Of a DNA stretch of 64,000 bases, positions 7,091-16,745 are shown in pieces. The stretch comes from Alicycliphilus denitrificans_A (lineage in GTDB: Bacteria; Pseudomonadota; Gammaproteobacteria; Burkholderiales; Burkholderiaceae_C). Position numbers and translations under genes: made by a program. Every line of letters starts with the position of its first letter. The first letter of the stretch is position 1. Below the pieces are notes generated by a model that had not been told where the DNA came from, did no database searches, and saw nothing but the letters and a program-made list of their open reading frames with translations. Where the stretch lies: contig NZ_CP126239.1 of assembly GCF_044792555.1 (NCBI RefSeq), positions 186,001 to 250,000 of the forward strand. Reading direction: 5' to 3'.

Positions 7091-8697
7091 GGGGGTGCGG
7101 ACGAAAACTTGGACTACTAGAAGGTAGTTCATGTATTCCTACGAAGACAGAATCCGAGCAGTTGAGCTCTTCATCAAGTTGGGCATGCGAGTCAGGCCCA
7201 CCATCAGGCAGTTGGGATACCCGACCAAGAATTCATTGAAAGGTTGGTATCGGGAATATCAGCAGCGCCAGGACTTGCCTAAAAGCTATGCAGGGCGTGA
7301 GCCCAAGTTCTCACAGGCGCAAAAGGCTGCCGCCCTTGAGCACTACCTCACCCATGATCGATGCATTGCAGCCACCATGAGAGCCCTGGGCTATCCCGGT
7401 CGTGGAACGCTCACCAAGTGGATTCGCGAGGCCATTCCTGAGGCCAGGAAAGCAATCGTCGGTAGTGTTGGGCAGCGAAGGTATCCTGAGTCGTTGAAGC
7501 AAACGGGAGTGGTGGAGCTCTGCACGCGGCAGGAAAGCGCGCAGGCTGTTGCCGACAAGATCGGCGTGTGTCGGCCAACGTTGTACAACTGGAAGAACCA
7601 GCTTCTGGGGCGTGAGGCACCCGCATCCATGAAACACAACGATCAATCCCCTCAGGCGCGAGAGCGCGATGAGCTTGAACGCCAGGTTGAGATACTGCGC
7701 CGCGAAGTCAGGCAACTGCGCATTGAGCAGGACCTCTTGAACAAGGCCAATGAACTGTTAAAAAAAGGCCTGGGCGTCGATCTGCAGCTCCTGTCCAACC
7801 GGGAGAAGACACTGCTGATTGATGCCCTCAAGGAGAACTATGGCCTGCCAGAGCTCCTTGCACAGTTGGGTCTTGCGCGTAGCTCGTACTTCTACCATCG
7901 GGCCCGCGCGGCAATCGGAGACAAGTACGTGAGGGTGCGCCAGTCCATCACCGAGATCTTCGAGTCCAATCACCGCTGCTACGGCTACCGCAGGCTGCAA
8001 GCCTCACTGGCCAGAGAGCAAGGCCCGATCTCCGAGAAGGTGATACAGCGGCTGATGAAGCAAGAGAGCCTGGTCGTTGCAAAACCCAAGAGGCGTCGGT
8101 ATGCGTCTTACCTGGGCGAGATCAGCCCCGCGCCCGAGAACATCATCAACCGTGACTTCCAGGCGGCAGCGCCGAACGAGAAATGGCTGACCGACATCAC
8201 GGAGTTCCAGATCCCTGCAGGCAAGGTCTACCTGTCTCCGATCATCGATTGCTTCGACGGGATGGTAGTGAGCTGGACCATTGGCACGAGCCCAGACGCT
8301 GAGTTGGTCAACACCATGCTGGATGCCGCCATAGAGACTGTGACGGAGACCAGCGATCGACCAGTAGTCCACTCAGACCGCGGAGGGCATTACCGCTGGC
8401 CAGGCTGGCTATCAAGAATGAGCGAGGCCAACCTCACCCGCTCCATGTCCCGCAAGGCCTGCTCTCCAGACAATGCGGCGTGCGAGGGCTTCTTCGGTCG
8501 GTTGAAGAATGAGCTGTTCTATCCTCGGGACTGGAAAGGCACGACCATCGAGCAGTTCATTGAGGCGGTCGACGACTACATCCGCTGGTACAACGAGAAG
8601 CGGATCAAGATCTCCCTTGGCTCTCTCAGCCCGATTGAATACCGGGTGAGCCTTGGACTTGTGACATAAACCAGTCCAAGTTTTTATCCGCACCCCC
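7091..8697 (+). mobile_element. IS3-family insertion sequence
   Basis: Imperfect terminal inverted repeats start GGGGGTGCGGACGAAAACTT at 7091 and end with the complement at 8697 (two differences in the first 20 bases). The single long gene between fills almost the whole element. Exact ends could lie five bases further in, at TGCGGA/TCCGCA, which would give the usual TG...CA. No target duplication could be confirmed. Confidence 0.8.
7131..8669 (+). CDS. IS3-family transposase (fused OrfAB)
   Basis: A 512-residue transposase in one open frame. Residues about 1-170 contain two helix-turn-helix segments (SLKGWYREYQ, TLTKWIREAI, PTLYNWKNQ), followed by a leucine-zipper-like stretch (ELERQVEILRREVRQLRIEQ), then the integrase core with D (LTDITEFQIP), D (VVHSDRGGHY) and E (GFFGRLKNE). 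An A7 run near 7760 at the OrfA/OrfB boundary is where related elements frameshift; here both halves are in one frame. It appears complete and potentially active. Confidence 0.9.
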   Translation: MYSYEDRIRAVELFIKLGMRVRPTIRQLGYPTKNSLKGWYREYQQRQDLPKSYAGREPKFSQAQKAAALEHYLTHDRCIAATMRALGYPGRGTLTKWIREAIPEARKAIVGSVGQRRYPESLKQTGVVELCTRQESAQAVADKIGVCRPTLYNWKNQLLGREAPASMKHNDQSPQARERDELERQVEILRREVRQLRIEQDLLNKANELLKKGLGVDLQLLSNREKTLLIDALKENYGLPELLAQLGLARSSYFYHRARAAIGDKYVRVRQSITEIFESNHRCYGYRRLQASLAREQGPISEKVIQRLMKQESLVVAKPKRRRYASYLGEISPAPENIINRDFQAAAPNEKWLTDITEFQIPAGKVYLSPIIDCFDGMVVSWTIGTSPDAELVNTMLDAAIETVTETSDRPVVHSDRGGHYRWPGWLSRMSEANLTRSMSRKACSPDNAACEGFFGRLKNELFYPRDWKGTTIEQFIEAVDDYIRWYNEKRIKISLGSLSPIEYRVSLGLVT

Positions 8698-8808
8698 GGT
8701 GGGTCAGCTTTGCGTGGAAATCAACAGCCTGCAGGTCACATGAGCTTTCACAGCAAATGGGTTTCATACTGGGGCCAGCGATCCACAAACCGCTGGACTG
8801 TGGGTCGT

Positions 8809-9483
8809 TCAGCTCGCAATTCCAAAGGAACCAACTGCACGAAGATTCGCACGGTCATCACCTGCTTTGATCTGTAGTTCCACCTCGACGAGATCTCCCT
8901 GCTCCCACCCGTAAGGAGGACACCCTACCGCAGCACCCATAAGCACACGCTCCTTCAGCAAACCACGGGGTAGTTGTTCACCAGGAGCCGACAAGCGACC
9001 GCTCAAGGGTTTTGTCCCAAGCAACTGCTCGACGAAATACGTTTCCCGCACTCGTGCATCGACAAAATGACCTAAGAACCATGTTTCAGCCCAGCCCATG
9101 AACATGTCCCCATAGACTAGGTTGTAGGTGTCGCGCAGTCTTTCCCTGTCGCCCAGTCCAGAGATCCCTACCTTTCTTAGCCTCACCGAACCAACTTCTA
9201 GACCACGCGGAAGGTCATTCGTACCGCTACGGATAGAAAAGAGAACAATTAAATTGTCGCAAGACGGAGCTTCGTAGTGCAATGCTACTCGTGGCATGTT
9301 GTCCGCATAGGGGCTGACGTGGAGCTCAAGGTGGCGCAGTTCGAGCAGGCTCTGCCTAGATGGGGCTGAGGGCAGAGCACCACACGCGCATAGTCCCAGC
9401 ACGATCACCGAGGCGACCAAGAATGTGCGTAGCGTGCGAGCAGGCTCTTTAACTGGTTGGTTCACGGTGACCACGTATGACAT
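8809..9483 (-). CDS. Hypothetical lipoprotein
   Basis: About 224 residues from the ATG at 9483; a longer start at 9519 is possible. The N-terminus has a basic segment, a hydrophobic stretch TFLVASVIVLG and the lipobox-like LCAC, so it is probably a lipoprotein of the inner or outer membrane. The rest has no motif I recognise. It stands alone, with an IS3 element on one side and a gene-poor stretch on the other, and seems to be cargo. It could be an integron-cassette type orphan gene. Confidence 0.6.
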   Translation of the reverse strand: MSYVVTVNQPVKEPARTLRTFLVASVIVLGLCACGALPSAPSRQSLLELRHLELHVSPYADNMPRVALHYEAPSCDNLIVLFSIRSGTNDLPRGLEVGSVRLRKVGISGLGDRERLRDTYNLVYGDMFMGWAETWFLGHFVDARVRETYFVEQLLGTKPLSGRLSAPGEQLPRGLLKERVLMGAAVGCPPYGWEQGDLVEVELQIKAGDDRANLRAVGSFGIAS

Positions 9484-9826
9484 CACCAAGCATCGAAGGT
9501 CACAACTTCGGGCATACAAGGCGATTTAATGTTCGGAACAAGGCTATGCCTGAAGAGGCATTTCACGGAACTCTCCACGGACAGTGTTTCAGAGTTCATC
9601 GAGTCTCACCAAGTGTGGAGCGTCGATTGCACATCGATCACACTCTGTGCGCAAGGTTTGATTGGCGGCATTAGATGCCTTGAGCATCCTTACCTTTAGC
9701 TCGATGTGGAGGTGTGCGCATTCCGGTAGTGATGACCGGCCAGTCCAGCAGCATCAACACTCGTAGAAATTATGCTCAGTCTCCTGTCGCAATCGGCTAC
9801 AAACCGACATCGGCCCAAGGCACGAT

Positions 9827-10328
9827 TTAGGGCATCTGGATGGCTGTTCTAGTCGGGCAAAGCGAAGTGCGAGGCAGATCAAACCGGAAAATATTTCCTA
9901 TTGGCTCAATCTCGCGGGAGTGGAGCGTTGTCGCCCGTGTTCCCTGCAGCCATCTACCTACCCAATTTACGACATCGGCACAGGTAACGAACATGCCATC
10001 TTTCCGAGTCAGAGCACGGTACACGCCCCCGCCGGGAATGGACTGGATCATACGTGCCCCTGCCACAGGCTGGAGGCCCACCCATACGCTGGAGTCTGGC
10101 GTTCGATTGCGCTGGATAAGCATTCTTCTTCCCGATAATTCGAGAGGTATTCGCGTTAACGCTGGTGACTCTCATGCATTCGAACTGTTGGTCCAGTTTA
10201 CTGAAGAAGTTATTGCAGTCGGTACAGTTTGGAAAGTTTGGCACTCGACGGTTCATTTCGCCCAGTTTGAAGTCGAAGAGGTGCTTGAGGTTGCGCGTGG
10301 TGGAGAAACGATCAGTCCACCGAGCCAT
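9827..10328 (-). pseudogene. Possible broken hypothetical gene
   Basis: Two overlapping minus-strand frames seem to form one protein: MARWTDRFSTTRNLKHLFDF through FFSKLDQQFECMRV in one frame, then SVWVGLQPVAGARMIQSIPG and FVTCADVVNWVGRWLQG in the other, joined near 10110. This would be a frameshifted gene of about 165 residues. The evidence is only residue composition and continuity; no family is recognised. The opposing plus-strand frame (9840-10358) looks less protein-like. Confidence 0.25.
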
Positions 10329-10862
10329 GGCGGAAACACTTGGATGGTTTTTTGCTGATCGATCCCGTAAGAAGCTGGGTTTGCAATGCTCCAGGTTCGC
10401 GCTCTGCTACCAATGCCTGTGTCTGAGGGGTGTAAGGGACCGGGTTGGGCCCGCTAGGGGCCCTCGGTGTGGGGCAGAATCCGGCCAGGAACAGTCAGTG
10501 TCGGCAGGTGAAAGCAGCCCTTAAACAACGACGGGCAAGACGGTGCAAGGGCGTAGACCATCTAGATGTGAAAACGTCCAGCGTGAAACGAACTCTCTGC
10601 CGCGTAACAATGCCCGGCCACCTCAGCCCCGGACAGCGAACGCTTTCGCTCTGACCGTCTGTAGCTAACAAACTCCAGTCGCAGTCAGCTGTTGCTTATC
10701 ACAGCCATATTGTGAGGGACCCATTCTGTTCCACGCCCCTCCTCGTGCTGCAAATTAAAAGTTGTGCCGGTAGTGGATTGCATGTTCAATCAAAGTAGAC
10801 CGTGACCTCTGTCTGTCTTTGCTCTACACGAAATATCCCGCACACACCCTTGCACTGCCGAG
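10329..10862. other. Gene-poor stretch
   Basis: Only short open frames without ribosome sites. No RNA gene, repeat or recognisable protein is seen. Confidence 0.4.
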
Positions 10863-11102
10863 ATGAAGTTATTTCTTGAACACTTTGGACTATTAATTTT
10901 TGTTGCCATCCTTGTAGTCTGGTTGTTGATACTGCTCGTGCGATATCCACTGCAAAACGAAAACGAAAGTGTCCTCAAATACCTGTCTCGATTCTGCAAA
11001 AAATACGAAGGCTTGCCCTGCTTGCAGATGAAAATTGTCATTTGGACATGTTCTTTGGGGACAATTTTTGCAACTCTAATGAATAGTTTTATTCGACCTT
11101 GA
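10863..11102 (+). CDS. Small predicted membrane protein
   Basis: 79 residues. A hydrophobic helix at residues about 8-28 (HFGLLIFVAILVVWLLILLV) is followed by a basic, polar middle (KYLSRFCKKYEG) and a second hydrophobic segment (MKIVIWTCSLGTIFATLM). It is AT-richer than the surrounding DNA. No family is recognised, and the ribosome site is weak, so it may not be a real gene. Confidence 0.4.
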   Translation: MKLFLEHFGLLIFVAILVVWLLILLVRYPLQNENESVLKYLSRFCKKYEGLPCLQMKIVIWTCSLGTIFATLMNSFIRP

Positions 11103-11376
11103 ATGGCTCCAGGTCAAGTCATGGGGGGGACCTGTACCGGTCACTTAGGCTACCAAACATCCCAAGGCAATTCACACGCATCTTTCAATGATCGCTTTGA
11201 GGCACGCAACTGAGAGACCGCTCAGGGCCCAAAGCGGCCGGTCGGAAGTGCTGCCCGCAAGCCGCCATTGACTTGCAGCAGCGGGTGCTGGAAATCCAGG
11301 TGTTTGCTTACGGCAAGCTAAAGTTTACTTACCTGCTGCGAGCCGGATTAGTCTCAACGTTAGGCGCCTCAAGTAC
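11103..11376. other. Non-coding stretch ending in an attC-like core
   Basis: No gene. The heptamer GTTAGGC, matching the integron core consensus GTTRRRY, lies at about 11359-11365, just before the DUF4279 gene. A full attC hairpin was not found upstream. Confidence 0.4.
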
Positions 11377-11811
11377 ATGCAAAGCTACTCTTTTTCTGTC
11401 GCCCTAAGAATCTGGCATCCAAACATCGATCCGGATGTGATTTCCCGCAACCTCGGACTTAAGGCAAAGCACGCTGCAATGGCCGGTGCGGAACGGATTA
11501 CGCCGAAGGGCCGAAAGCTCTCCGGGGTGCACGCTGAAAGCTACTGGCACTCTGATCCGTTCGAAAGGGGCGACTACGCGTCCACCGATGACCTGGCAGA
11601 AGATGTCCTCGCAAGCGTGGTTGAAGTGCTTGCTCCTAAAAAGGCGTTCCTGCTGCTGCTTCGCGAGCAGGGAGCAAGGCTCCACCTCCAATTCGCATCG
11701 TTCAGCCATCGAAACTACGCCGTCGAGTTCTCGCCAGACTTCCTTGGAATTTGTGGTGAGCTTGGCTTGAGCGTGGTTCACGACGTCTATCCGTGCGCAC
11801 AAGGCATCTAG
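11377..11811 (+). CDS. DUF4279 domain protein
   Basis: 144 residues starting MQSYSFSVALRIWHPNIDPD, with ISRNLGLKAKHA, the central YWHSDPF and late LHLQFASFSHRNYAVEFSP. This is the pattern of DUF4279, a family of small cytosolic proteins of unknown function common as integron-cassette and orphan genes. It is flanked by GTTAGGC (11359) and GTTGAGC (about 11880), both matching GTTRRRY, and an imperfect inverted repeat (GACATGCCCTGCA / TGCAGCTGATGTC) lies before the second, so it may be a gene cassette. No upstream promoter is evident. Confidence 0.75.
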   Translation: MQSYSFSVALRIWHPNIDPDVISRNLGLKAKHAAMAGAERITPKGRKLSGVHAESYWHSDPFERGDYASTDDLAEDVLASVVEVLAPKKAFLLLLREQGARLHLQFASFSHRNYAVEFSPDFLGICGELGLSVVHDVYPCAQGI

Positions 11812-12295
11812 GCGCAGCCGCCTGCCCCTTCCATCGAGCTGACATGCCCTGCAAGCCGGGTTATGCAGCTGATGTCAAACGTTGAGCGTCCGCTTTCACC
11901 AGCCACCACCGACTGCTCCTGGCCGATAGTACTCATTCGCGCGAGCTGCGCGAGCGTCTGCAACCAGCCTGAAGCAGCCCACCCAACCCTTGGCATTCTT
12001 CTGAGCCTCACCATCCAGGGCGAGAGCACTTGAACGATTGATGACGTCCAACAGCTCAACACGTTTCGAAACCATGTTTATTTTTTGAGACTTTTTTCAG
12101 CTCCCCTCTGTGGACGCCGTGTTAAATTTGGATATAGTGAATATTTGGATTACATGCATTGGCTAATACAGAAATTAATAAGGTCACCAGCGATAAGCTT
12201 CTACAGATCATTCAATAGCCTATGCATGCGGTAGGGAAATTGCATTGCAACCGCAAAGGCTCATAACGCAACAAGCTACGACAATTCAATTGATC
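11812..12295. other. Intergenic region with AT-rich promoter zone
   Basis: The first part carries the attC-like repeat after the DUF4279 gene (11843-11886). From about 12070 the sequence becomes AT-rich (for example GGATATAGTGAATATTTGG near 12131), plausibly the promoter of the following recombinase-like gene. No protein is supported. Confidence 0.4.
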
Positions 12296-13330
12296 ATGAA
12301 TTCCACCGTTGAATTGAGCGCTGACGAGTTTTTTGAGCAATGGCTAGAACATTGCTCAAATGATGACCAGCGGGCCATCAACGACTTTGATTTTTTCAGG
12401 TACTTTTGGATCTCGTGGACCAAATTTTTGGCAAAAGGTGGGGACCCTGATAACCCAAGATGGGTTCACTGGACCGATGCAGACCCAGTGTTGGTCAAAG
12501 GCTATCTGACCGGTGGAATCAAAGTGCGCGGGAGTGGCGTCAAAATCAGCGAGATCACCAAACGCAGGTACTGGCGCCTGCTGGAACGGGTGTATGACTA
12601 CGCCATGGAGCGCGGTTTGGTCGCTACAAATCCAGCAGCAGGCATTGCCGACAAGGAAAAGCCTCCTTCCGAAGATCCGAAGGGGGCCATCCTTTCACCT
12701 GTGGTCTGGGAGCAGTGCATCAAGATGCTTCGGGAAGACTCGGGTGAAGCCTTGAATCTGAAGGCCAGCGACATCCGCAACCGCGCGCTCTTGCTGGTCC
12801 TTTTTGAGCTGGGGTTGACCTCGGCGGAAGTCCGCGCGCTCTCGCACGAATCCTTCGTGGACGGCAGGGGAGGGAAGGGTGCCTCGATCCGCATCACTTC
12901 GGGTGGCGTCAACCAACTGCGCACGATGGTCGTGTCGGATGAGGTGCGTTCGGCCGTGGCATCGTGGCTGCAGGTGCGCGCGACGGCTGGCAAACACGCG
13001 ATGACGCCAGCTCTTTTCAGCTCGCAGACTGGCAAACCGATGACGGACGAAAACCTGTTGGTGCTGGTGCGCGCGCACCTGCTGGCCGCCAGTCGGGCCG
13101 CTGGCCAGGGTGACCCGGTTCGCGCTGGGCCACAGATCGTCAGGAACACCAGGCTGGTGCAATGGATGCTGTCTGGCATGCCCCAGCCGGAAGTGGCACT
13201 TCGCGCCGGTCTCAAGAACGTCCGGGGGCTCTTGCATTTGCGCCAGCATTTGCCGGATGGACCGCGCCTGGAACTCGCGCGCGCGTCCAGCCGAAAGGAC
13301 GACGAACCGCTGCGCCCAGCCTACGCGTAG
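12296..13330 (+). CDS. Degenerate tyrosine recombinase-like protein
   Basis: About 344 residues from ATG 12296 (MNSTVELSADEFF). It has the two-domain outline of a phage-type integrase: a core-binding domain (residues about 10-130) and a catalytic-like domain. However, the Arg I position reads ELGLTSAEVRAL instead of GLRxxE, the HxxR box reads GPQIVRNTRLVQ with His replaced by Gln, and no clear nucleophilic tyrosine follows. It probably no longer cuts DNA, or the C-terminus is frameshifted. It lies upstream of a nuclease gene in the same direction, so it may be a repurposed DNA-binding partner. Confidence 0.65.
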   Translation: MNSTVELSADEFFEQWLEHCSNDDQRAINDFDFFRYFWISWTKFLAKGGDPDNPRWVHWTDADPVLVKGYLTGGIKVRGSGVKISEITKRRYWRLLERVYDYAMERGLVATNPAAGIADKEKPPSEDPKGAILSPVVWEQCIKMLREDSGEALNLKASDIRNRALLLVLFELGLTSAEVRALSHESFVDGRGGKGASIRITSGGVNQLRTMVVSDEVRSAVASWLQVRATAGKHAMTPALFSSQTGKPMTDENLLVLVRAHLLAASRAAGQGDPVRAGPQIVRNTRLVQWMLSGMPQPEVALRAGLKNVRGLLHLRQHLPDGPRLELARASSRKDDEPLRPAYA

Positions 13331-13538
13331 CTGCTCTCGGGGTGATCCGCTGGGGCTCAACCATGGGTCTTCACCCTGAGCACGGGCAACACGCCCGATC
13401 TCGGCATTCAGTCATCCTGGAAACGCTGGCGCCAACTGGACTATCCCTTCGTCCTCTGGGCCCAGTCAATTTCGACATAGGATCACCACCATGGTTCGCG
13501 GGCCAAAGCCTGCACTTGGCATTGATCGGGAGACTTGA

Positions 13539-15047
13539 GTGAGTGCAAGAGAGAGGGTAACGCGCAACACGCACGAGTTCTGGAAGGCGACGTGCGGCAT
13601 CGACACCCACGCCAGGGGCTCTGGGAATGCTCGCAACGACACACCGTGGGTCGCCTTCACGGCGGATCGGAAAGCTCTGGTTTGCACGGTCTGGGAAGAC
13701 CAGATCGCCAAAGTCGTTGATCCCATCGACAACCGGACCCGCAGCTTCGTGATGCTCGGCGGGAAATCAGCAAAGTGGAAGGGCGGGGCGGTCAAGCGGG
13801 GCCGCGAAGCGGAAGCCGCCATAAGCGAGGCGGTGAAGTCTCGCGTGCCGATATTTGGCTTTCGTGCAGTGGCGTCTGGCGACGATCCCGCCCACATGAC
13901 CCGCCATGTGAAGCACATCAACCTCGATCATGTCTCCGTCCTCAAGCCTCAGTTCGGACGCGCCCCCGATGACCCACGGCAACGCCTGGGCCTGGAAAAG
14001 GAGCTTCGGGACCGTTGGAAGAGCCCGGACGTTGATGCGCTCAATACTGCGACTCTCTTCGAATTGGTGGATGCCACTGGCAATGTGCCCGGTGCCGACT
14101 GGAACCCTTTGCTTGCGCCTGCTACAGGGACCGACGACGCTGCTGAGCTTCGTGGCAATGCGCTGGCCGCGCGCATCGTGCTGCCCTACCTGGTAGAGCA
14201 CGTCCGCAGACAGACCGATGGCATCATCGAGCCTCTGACCTACTCCGACCTGGCGACGATGCTGGGCCGGGTCAAGGCCGATGGAAATGCCTTTGCTCAG
14301 GGGATGGGGAAAGTCCTGGGTCTAGTGACCCGTCTGGTGGAGGCAGGCACGCGCGATTGGCCTGAGGAACTTCGCCCCCCTCACATCACATGCATTGTGG
14401 TCGCCAAATCGGGTGCCACTGCCGGTCTTCCCAGCGATGGCGTCAAGGACTACTGGCCCGGATTCGAGGTGCTGACACCGGCTGAAAAGCGGGCCAAGGT
14501 GCGATATGAATTCGACCGCATCCTCGCCTACGGTGATCGATGGCTCCAGGTCCTCGAAAGTGTGGGCCTTGGCTCCGCAGCAACGCCGGCAGACCTCGAT
14601 TCAGCCAACGGCAAAGACAAACGCTACTACGGCTGGGGTGGCGGCGAGTCCGAGGAGCACAAGCAGCTGCGCCTCAATGTCATGGCCAGGCCGGAGCTGT
14701 TCGGCCTGAAGAACACGCTCCACGCGGAGACGGAGTATCCGCTCCTGTCGGGTGATCGCTTGGATGTATTTTTCCGAACGGAGGCACGTTTGGTCGGCGT
14801 CGAGGTCAAATCCATCCGGTCGGCTGACGATGACCTGGAACGTGGCATCTACCAGTGCGTGAAGTACCTGGCCGTCATGCGCGCTCAGGCGTTCATCAAC
14901 GAACCTGCGGGCGCATTGATCCAAGTCATGGCGTTACTGGTGGTGCAAAAGCAGCTCCCAGCTGCCCTGGAGGAACTCGCCACGAAGCTGGGCGTGAAAT
15001 GGATGGTGCTGCCCCCAGGGCATTTTGCGCAGGAAATACAAGCTTGA
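13539..15047 (+). CDS. Putative PD-(D/E)XK nuclease
   Basis: 502 residues from a GTG start with GGGAG six bases upstream. Residues about 1-150 form an unrecognised domain (DTPWVAFTADRKALVCTVWED; VPIFGFRAV; HVKHINLDHVSVL). The C-terminal domain has E in GGESEEHKQLRLNVMARPEL, GDRLDVFF and then VGVEVKSIRS, the E...D...ExK layout of restriction-endonuclease-fold nucleases. Predicted to be a soluble DNA-cutting or DNA-repair enzyme, plausibly a single-gene restriction or defence factor. Neighbours are a degenerate recombinase and a second nuclease-like gene. Substrate unknown. Confidence 0.65.
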   Translation: MSARERVTRNTHEFWKATCGIDTHARGSGNARNDTPWVAFTADRKALVCTVWEDQIAKVVDPIDNRTRSFVMLGGKSAKWKGGAVKRGREAEAAISEAVKSRVPIFGFRAVASGDDPAHMTRHVKHINLDHVSVLKPQFGRAPDDPRQRLGLEKELRDRWKSPDVDALNTATLFELVDATGNVPGADWNPLLAPATGTDDAAELRGNALAARIVLPYLVEHVRRQTDGIIEPLTYSDLATMLGRVKADGNAFAQGMGKVLGLVTRLVEAGTRDWPEELRPPHITCIVVAKSGATAGLPSDGVKDYWPGFEVLTPAEKRAKVRYEFDRILAYGDRWLQVLESVGLGSAATPADLDSANGKDKRYYGWGGGESEEHKQLRLNVMARPELFGLKNTLHAETEYPLLSGDRLDVFFRTEARLVGVEVKSIRSADDDLERGIYQCVKYLAVMRAQAFINEPAGALIQVMALLVVQKQLPAALEELATKLGVKWMVLPPGHFAQEIQA

Positions 15048-15233
15048 ACTTCAAGTCGATCCATGTCGCGATCACGCGAAGCTCATAGAGCGCATAAAAC
15101 TTGATCTGGGTAGTTCCATACAGCGACAATGGATTTCAACATAACCTGCGGTTTCTACGATAATGTTGTCCAGTCAGATATTGTTGTAATGTCGATAATG
15201 AATGGCATACACGACAAAAACAGGCGACCTTGA

Positions 15234-16142
15234 ATGGCCAATAGCGAGCGACATCAAAAGCTGTATGAAGCAATTAAGGACAAGCATGGGCTACCTGCGA
15301 GCATAGCAATGACTCTTGCGATCTCATCAGGTGCCGGTTCAGTTGATGAAATCCGGTTTCTTGCTGACCTGATACTGTCATTTCGAAATATACGATTCCA
15401 GGGCTACGCCAATGGCGCCAAAGGGGTTATTCTTCGGGCAGATTATTCTGATGGTGGTTTAGACGCAAACTATTACATCGACTTTTCGTTTCAACAGAGA
15501 TTTAGGAATGCAGCTCCAAAAACGACGGACTGGAGAGTTGACTTAGCCATTTACGTGTATTCAAAGTTCCCAAAAGAAGCGCAACTCATTCATTCGCTTG
15601 CTCTCGAATACGATGGGCACCCATCACACTACTTAGAGACAAAAGTTAAAAGTCAAATGGTAAGAGATGCGTACATCCTGAAGGATCAGTGTATGCAGGT
15701 TTCCAGAATCAGTGCAGATATGGCGAAGGACGACCCCGGCCTAATCAAGAAAGCAATTAGAAGCAGCATTCGCTTCCACGTCAAAACACATAAAATGACG
15801 GTCGCCGAAACCGCTCGATTAGCCAAAAACGGCGTCGCAATATTACGAACCGATTTTCCAGAGAACAAGATCACGGGTCGCAAGACCCGAGATCCATGGG
15901 TTGACTGCCCCATATGCAAGGGCAAAGGCGAATTCGGTTATTATCCATGCAAATTATGCGAAAGCCATGGAACCCTTCCCACGAGCAAGCTTAGTTCTAT
16001 CAACATCGCAGATTTTTTTGAAGTAAGATGCCCTGCCTGCGGATTGACCCCTCGAAAATCGTGCACACAATGTAATGGCAGGGGCACCATGGATCACTTA
16101 AAAGCTCTTCAGTACACCATCAAGCACTACAGGGATAATTGA
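15234..16142 (+). CDS. Nuclease-like protein with DnaJ-type zinc finger
   Basis: 302 residues. The middle contains WRVDLAIYVYSKF then LALEYDGHPSHYLETKVKSQ, with D...EYDG...K positions that resemble Vsr/DUF559-like PD-(D/E)XK nucleases. The C-terminal 90 residues contain four CxxC pairs (CPICKGKG, CKLCESHG, CPACG, CTQCNGRG) in the CxxCxGxG pattern of the DnaJ cysteine-rich domain, which binds two zinc ions. No J domain is present. AT-richer than its neighbours, so likely transferred separately. The combination suggests a nucleic-acid-processing protein, perhaps defence related. Confidence 0.6.
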   Translation: MANSERHQKLYEAIKDKHGLPASIAMTLAISSGAGSVDEIRFLADLILSFRNIRFQGYANGAKGVILRADYSDGGLDANYYIDFSFQQRFRNAAPKTTDWRVDLAIYVYSKFPKEAQLIHSLALEYDGHPSHYLETKVKSQMVRDAYILKDQCMQVSRISADMAKDDPGLIKKAIRSSIRFHVKTHKMTVAETARLAKNGVAILRTDFPENKITGRKTRDPWVDCPICKGKGEFGYYPCKLCESHGTLPTSKLSSINIADFFEVRCPACGLTPRKSCTQCNGRGTMDHLKALQYTIKHYRDN

Positions 16143-16166
16143 CGGTATTAGCTGCAAGCCGAGACC

Positions 16167-16745
16167 TCAGACGCTCGACTTGAGTTTTTCCGCCACCCTG
16201 ATCCGCTCGGACATGTCGGCTTTCACATAGATGGCGGTGGTGTTGATGTTCTTGTGTCCCAGCAGCCCTTGCACCACGCTGAGATCACCTTCTGACGACT
16301 TCAGCGCCTTGTGCGCATAGGTGTGGCGAAGCCAGTGGGTAGAGGCCCGCATGAAAGGCCCCTTGCCCTCGCCCGGTTTTTCACCAGCGGTGGCAGAGCA
16401 CATCGCAAAGAATCCTTTGAGGATCTGATACAGCATGTGGGCGGACAAGGCACCGTTCTCGTTGACGGTGTACTTGAGCTGGCCTGCCACGGATATGCCT
16501 TCGATCTCAATCGTCGGCAGCGCTTTGACCTGTGATGCCAGGGCTTTCTCGTCCCGTTCCTTTTTCAGCCTCTTGTCTTTCGCCCAGATCCACCGGTCAT
16601 CTAACACCCCGATCAGCGGCTGGTCCTCGGGCTTGACGTGAGAGAAGTATTTCAGCCTGCCCTGGATCACCAGCTCCTCGCGATCCTTGCGGTGCTCGCG
16701 CAAGGCCTCCATGGTCTCTGCGTTCAAGGGCACTTGCCGTTTGGG
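16167..16745 (-). pseudogene. Tyrosine integrase, C-terminal half only
   Basis: The reading frame KRQVPLNAETMEALREHRKD continues to the HxxR box THWLRHTYAHKAL and LLGHKNINTTAIYVKAD, ending LKSSV. Box II, the His and the tyrosine are present, but Arg I and the N-terminal domain are missing because the IS1071 end at 16744 interrupts the gene. The ancestral product was a site-specific integrase of about 350-400 residues. It faces the nuclease island. Confidence 0.85.

Noticed and set aside
9840..10358. 172-residue plus-strand open frame
   Set aside because: No ribosome site, unlikely composition, and opposite to a slightly more plausible broken minus-strand gene.
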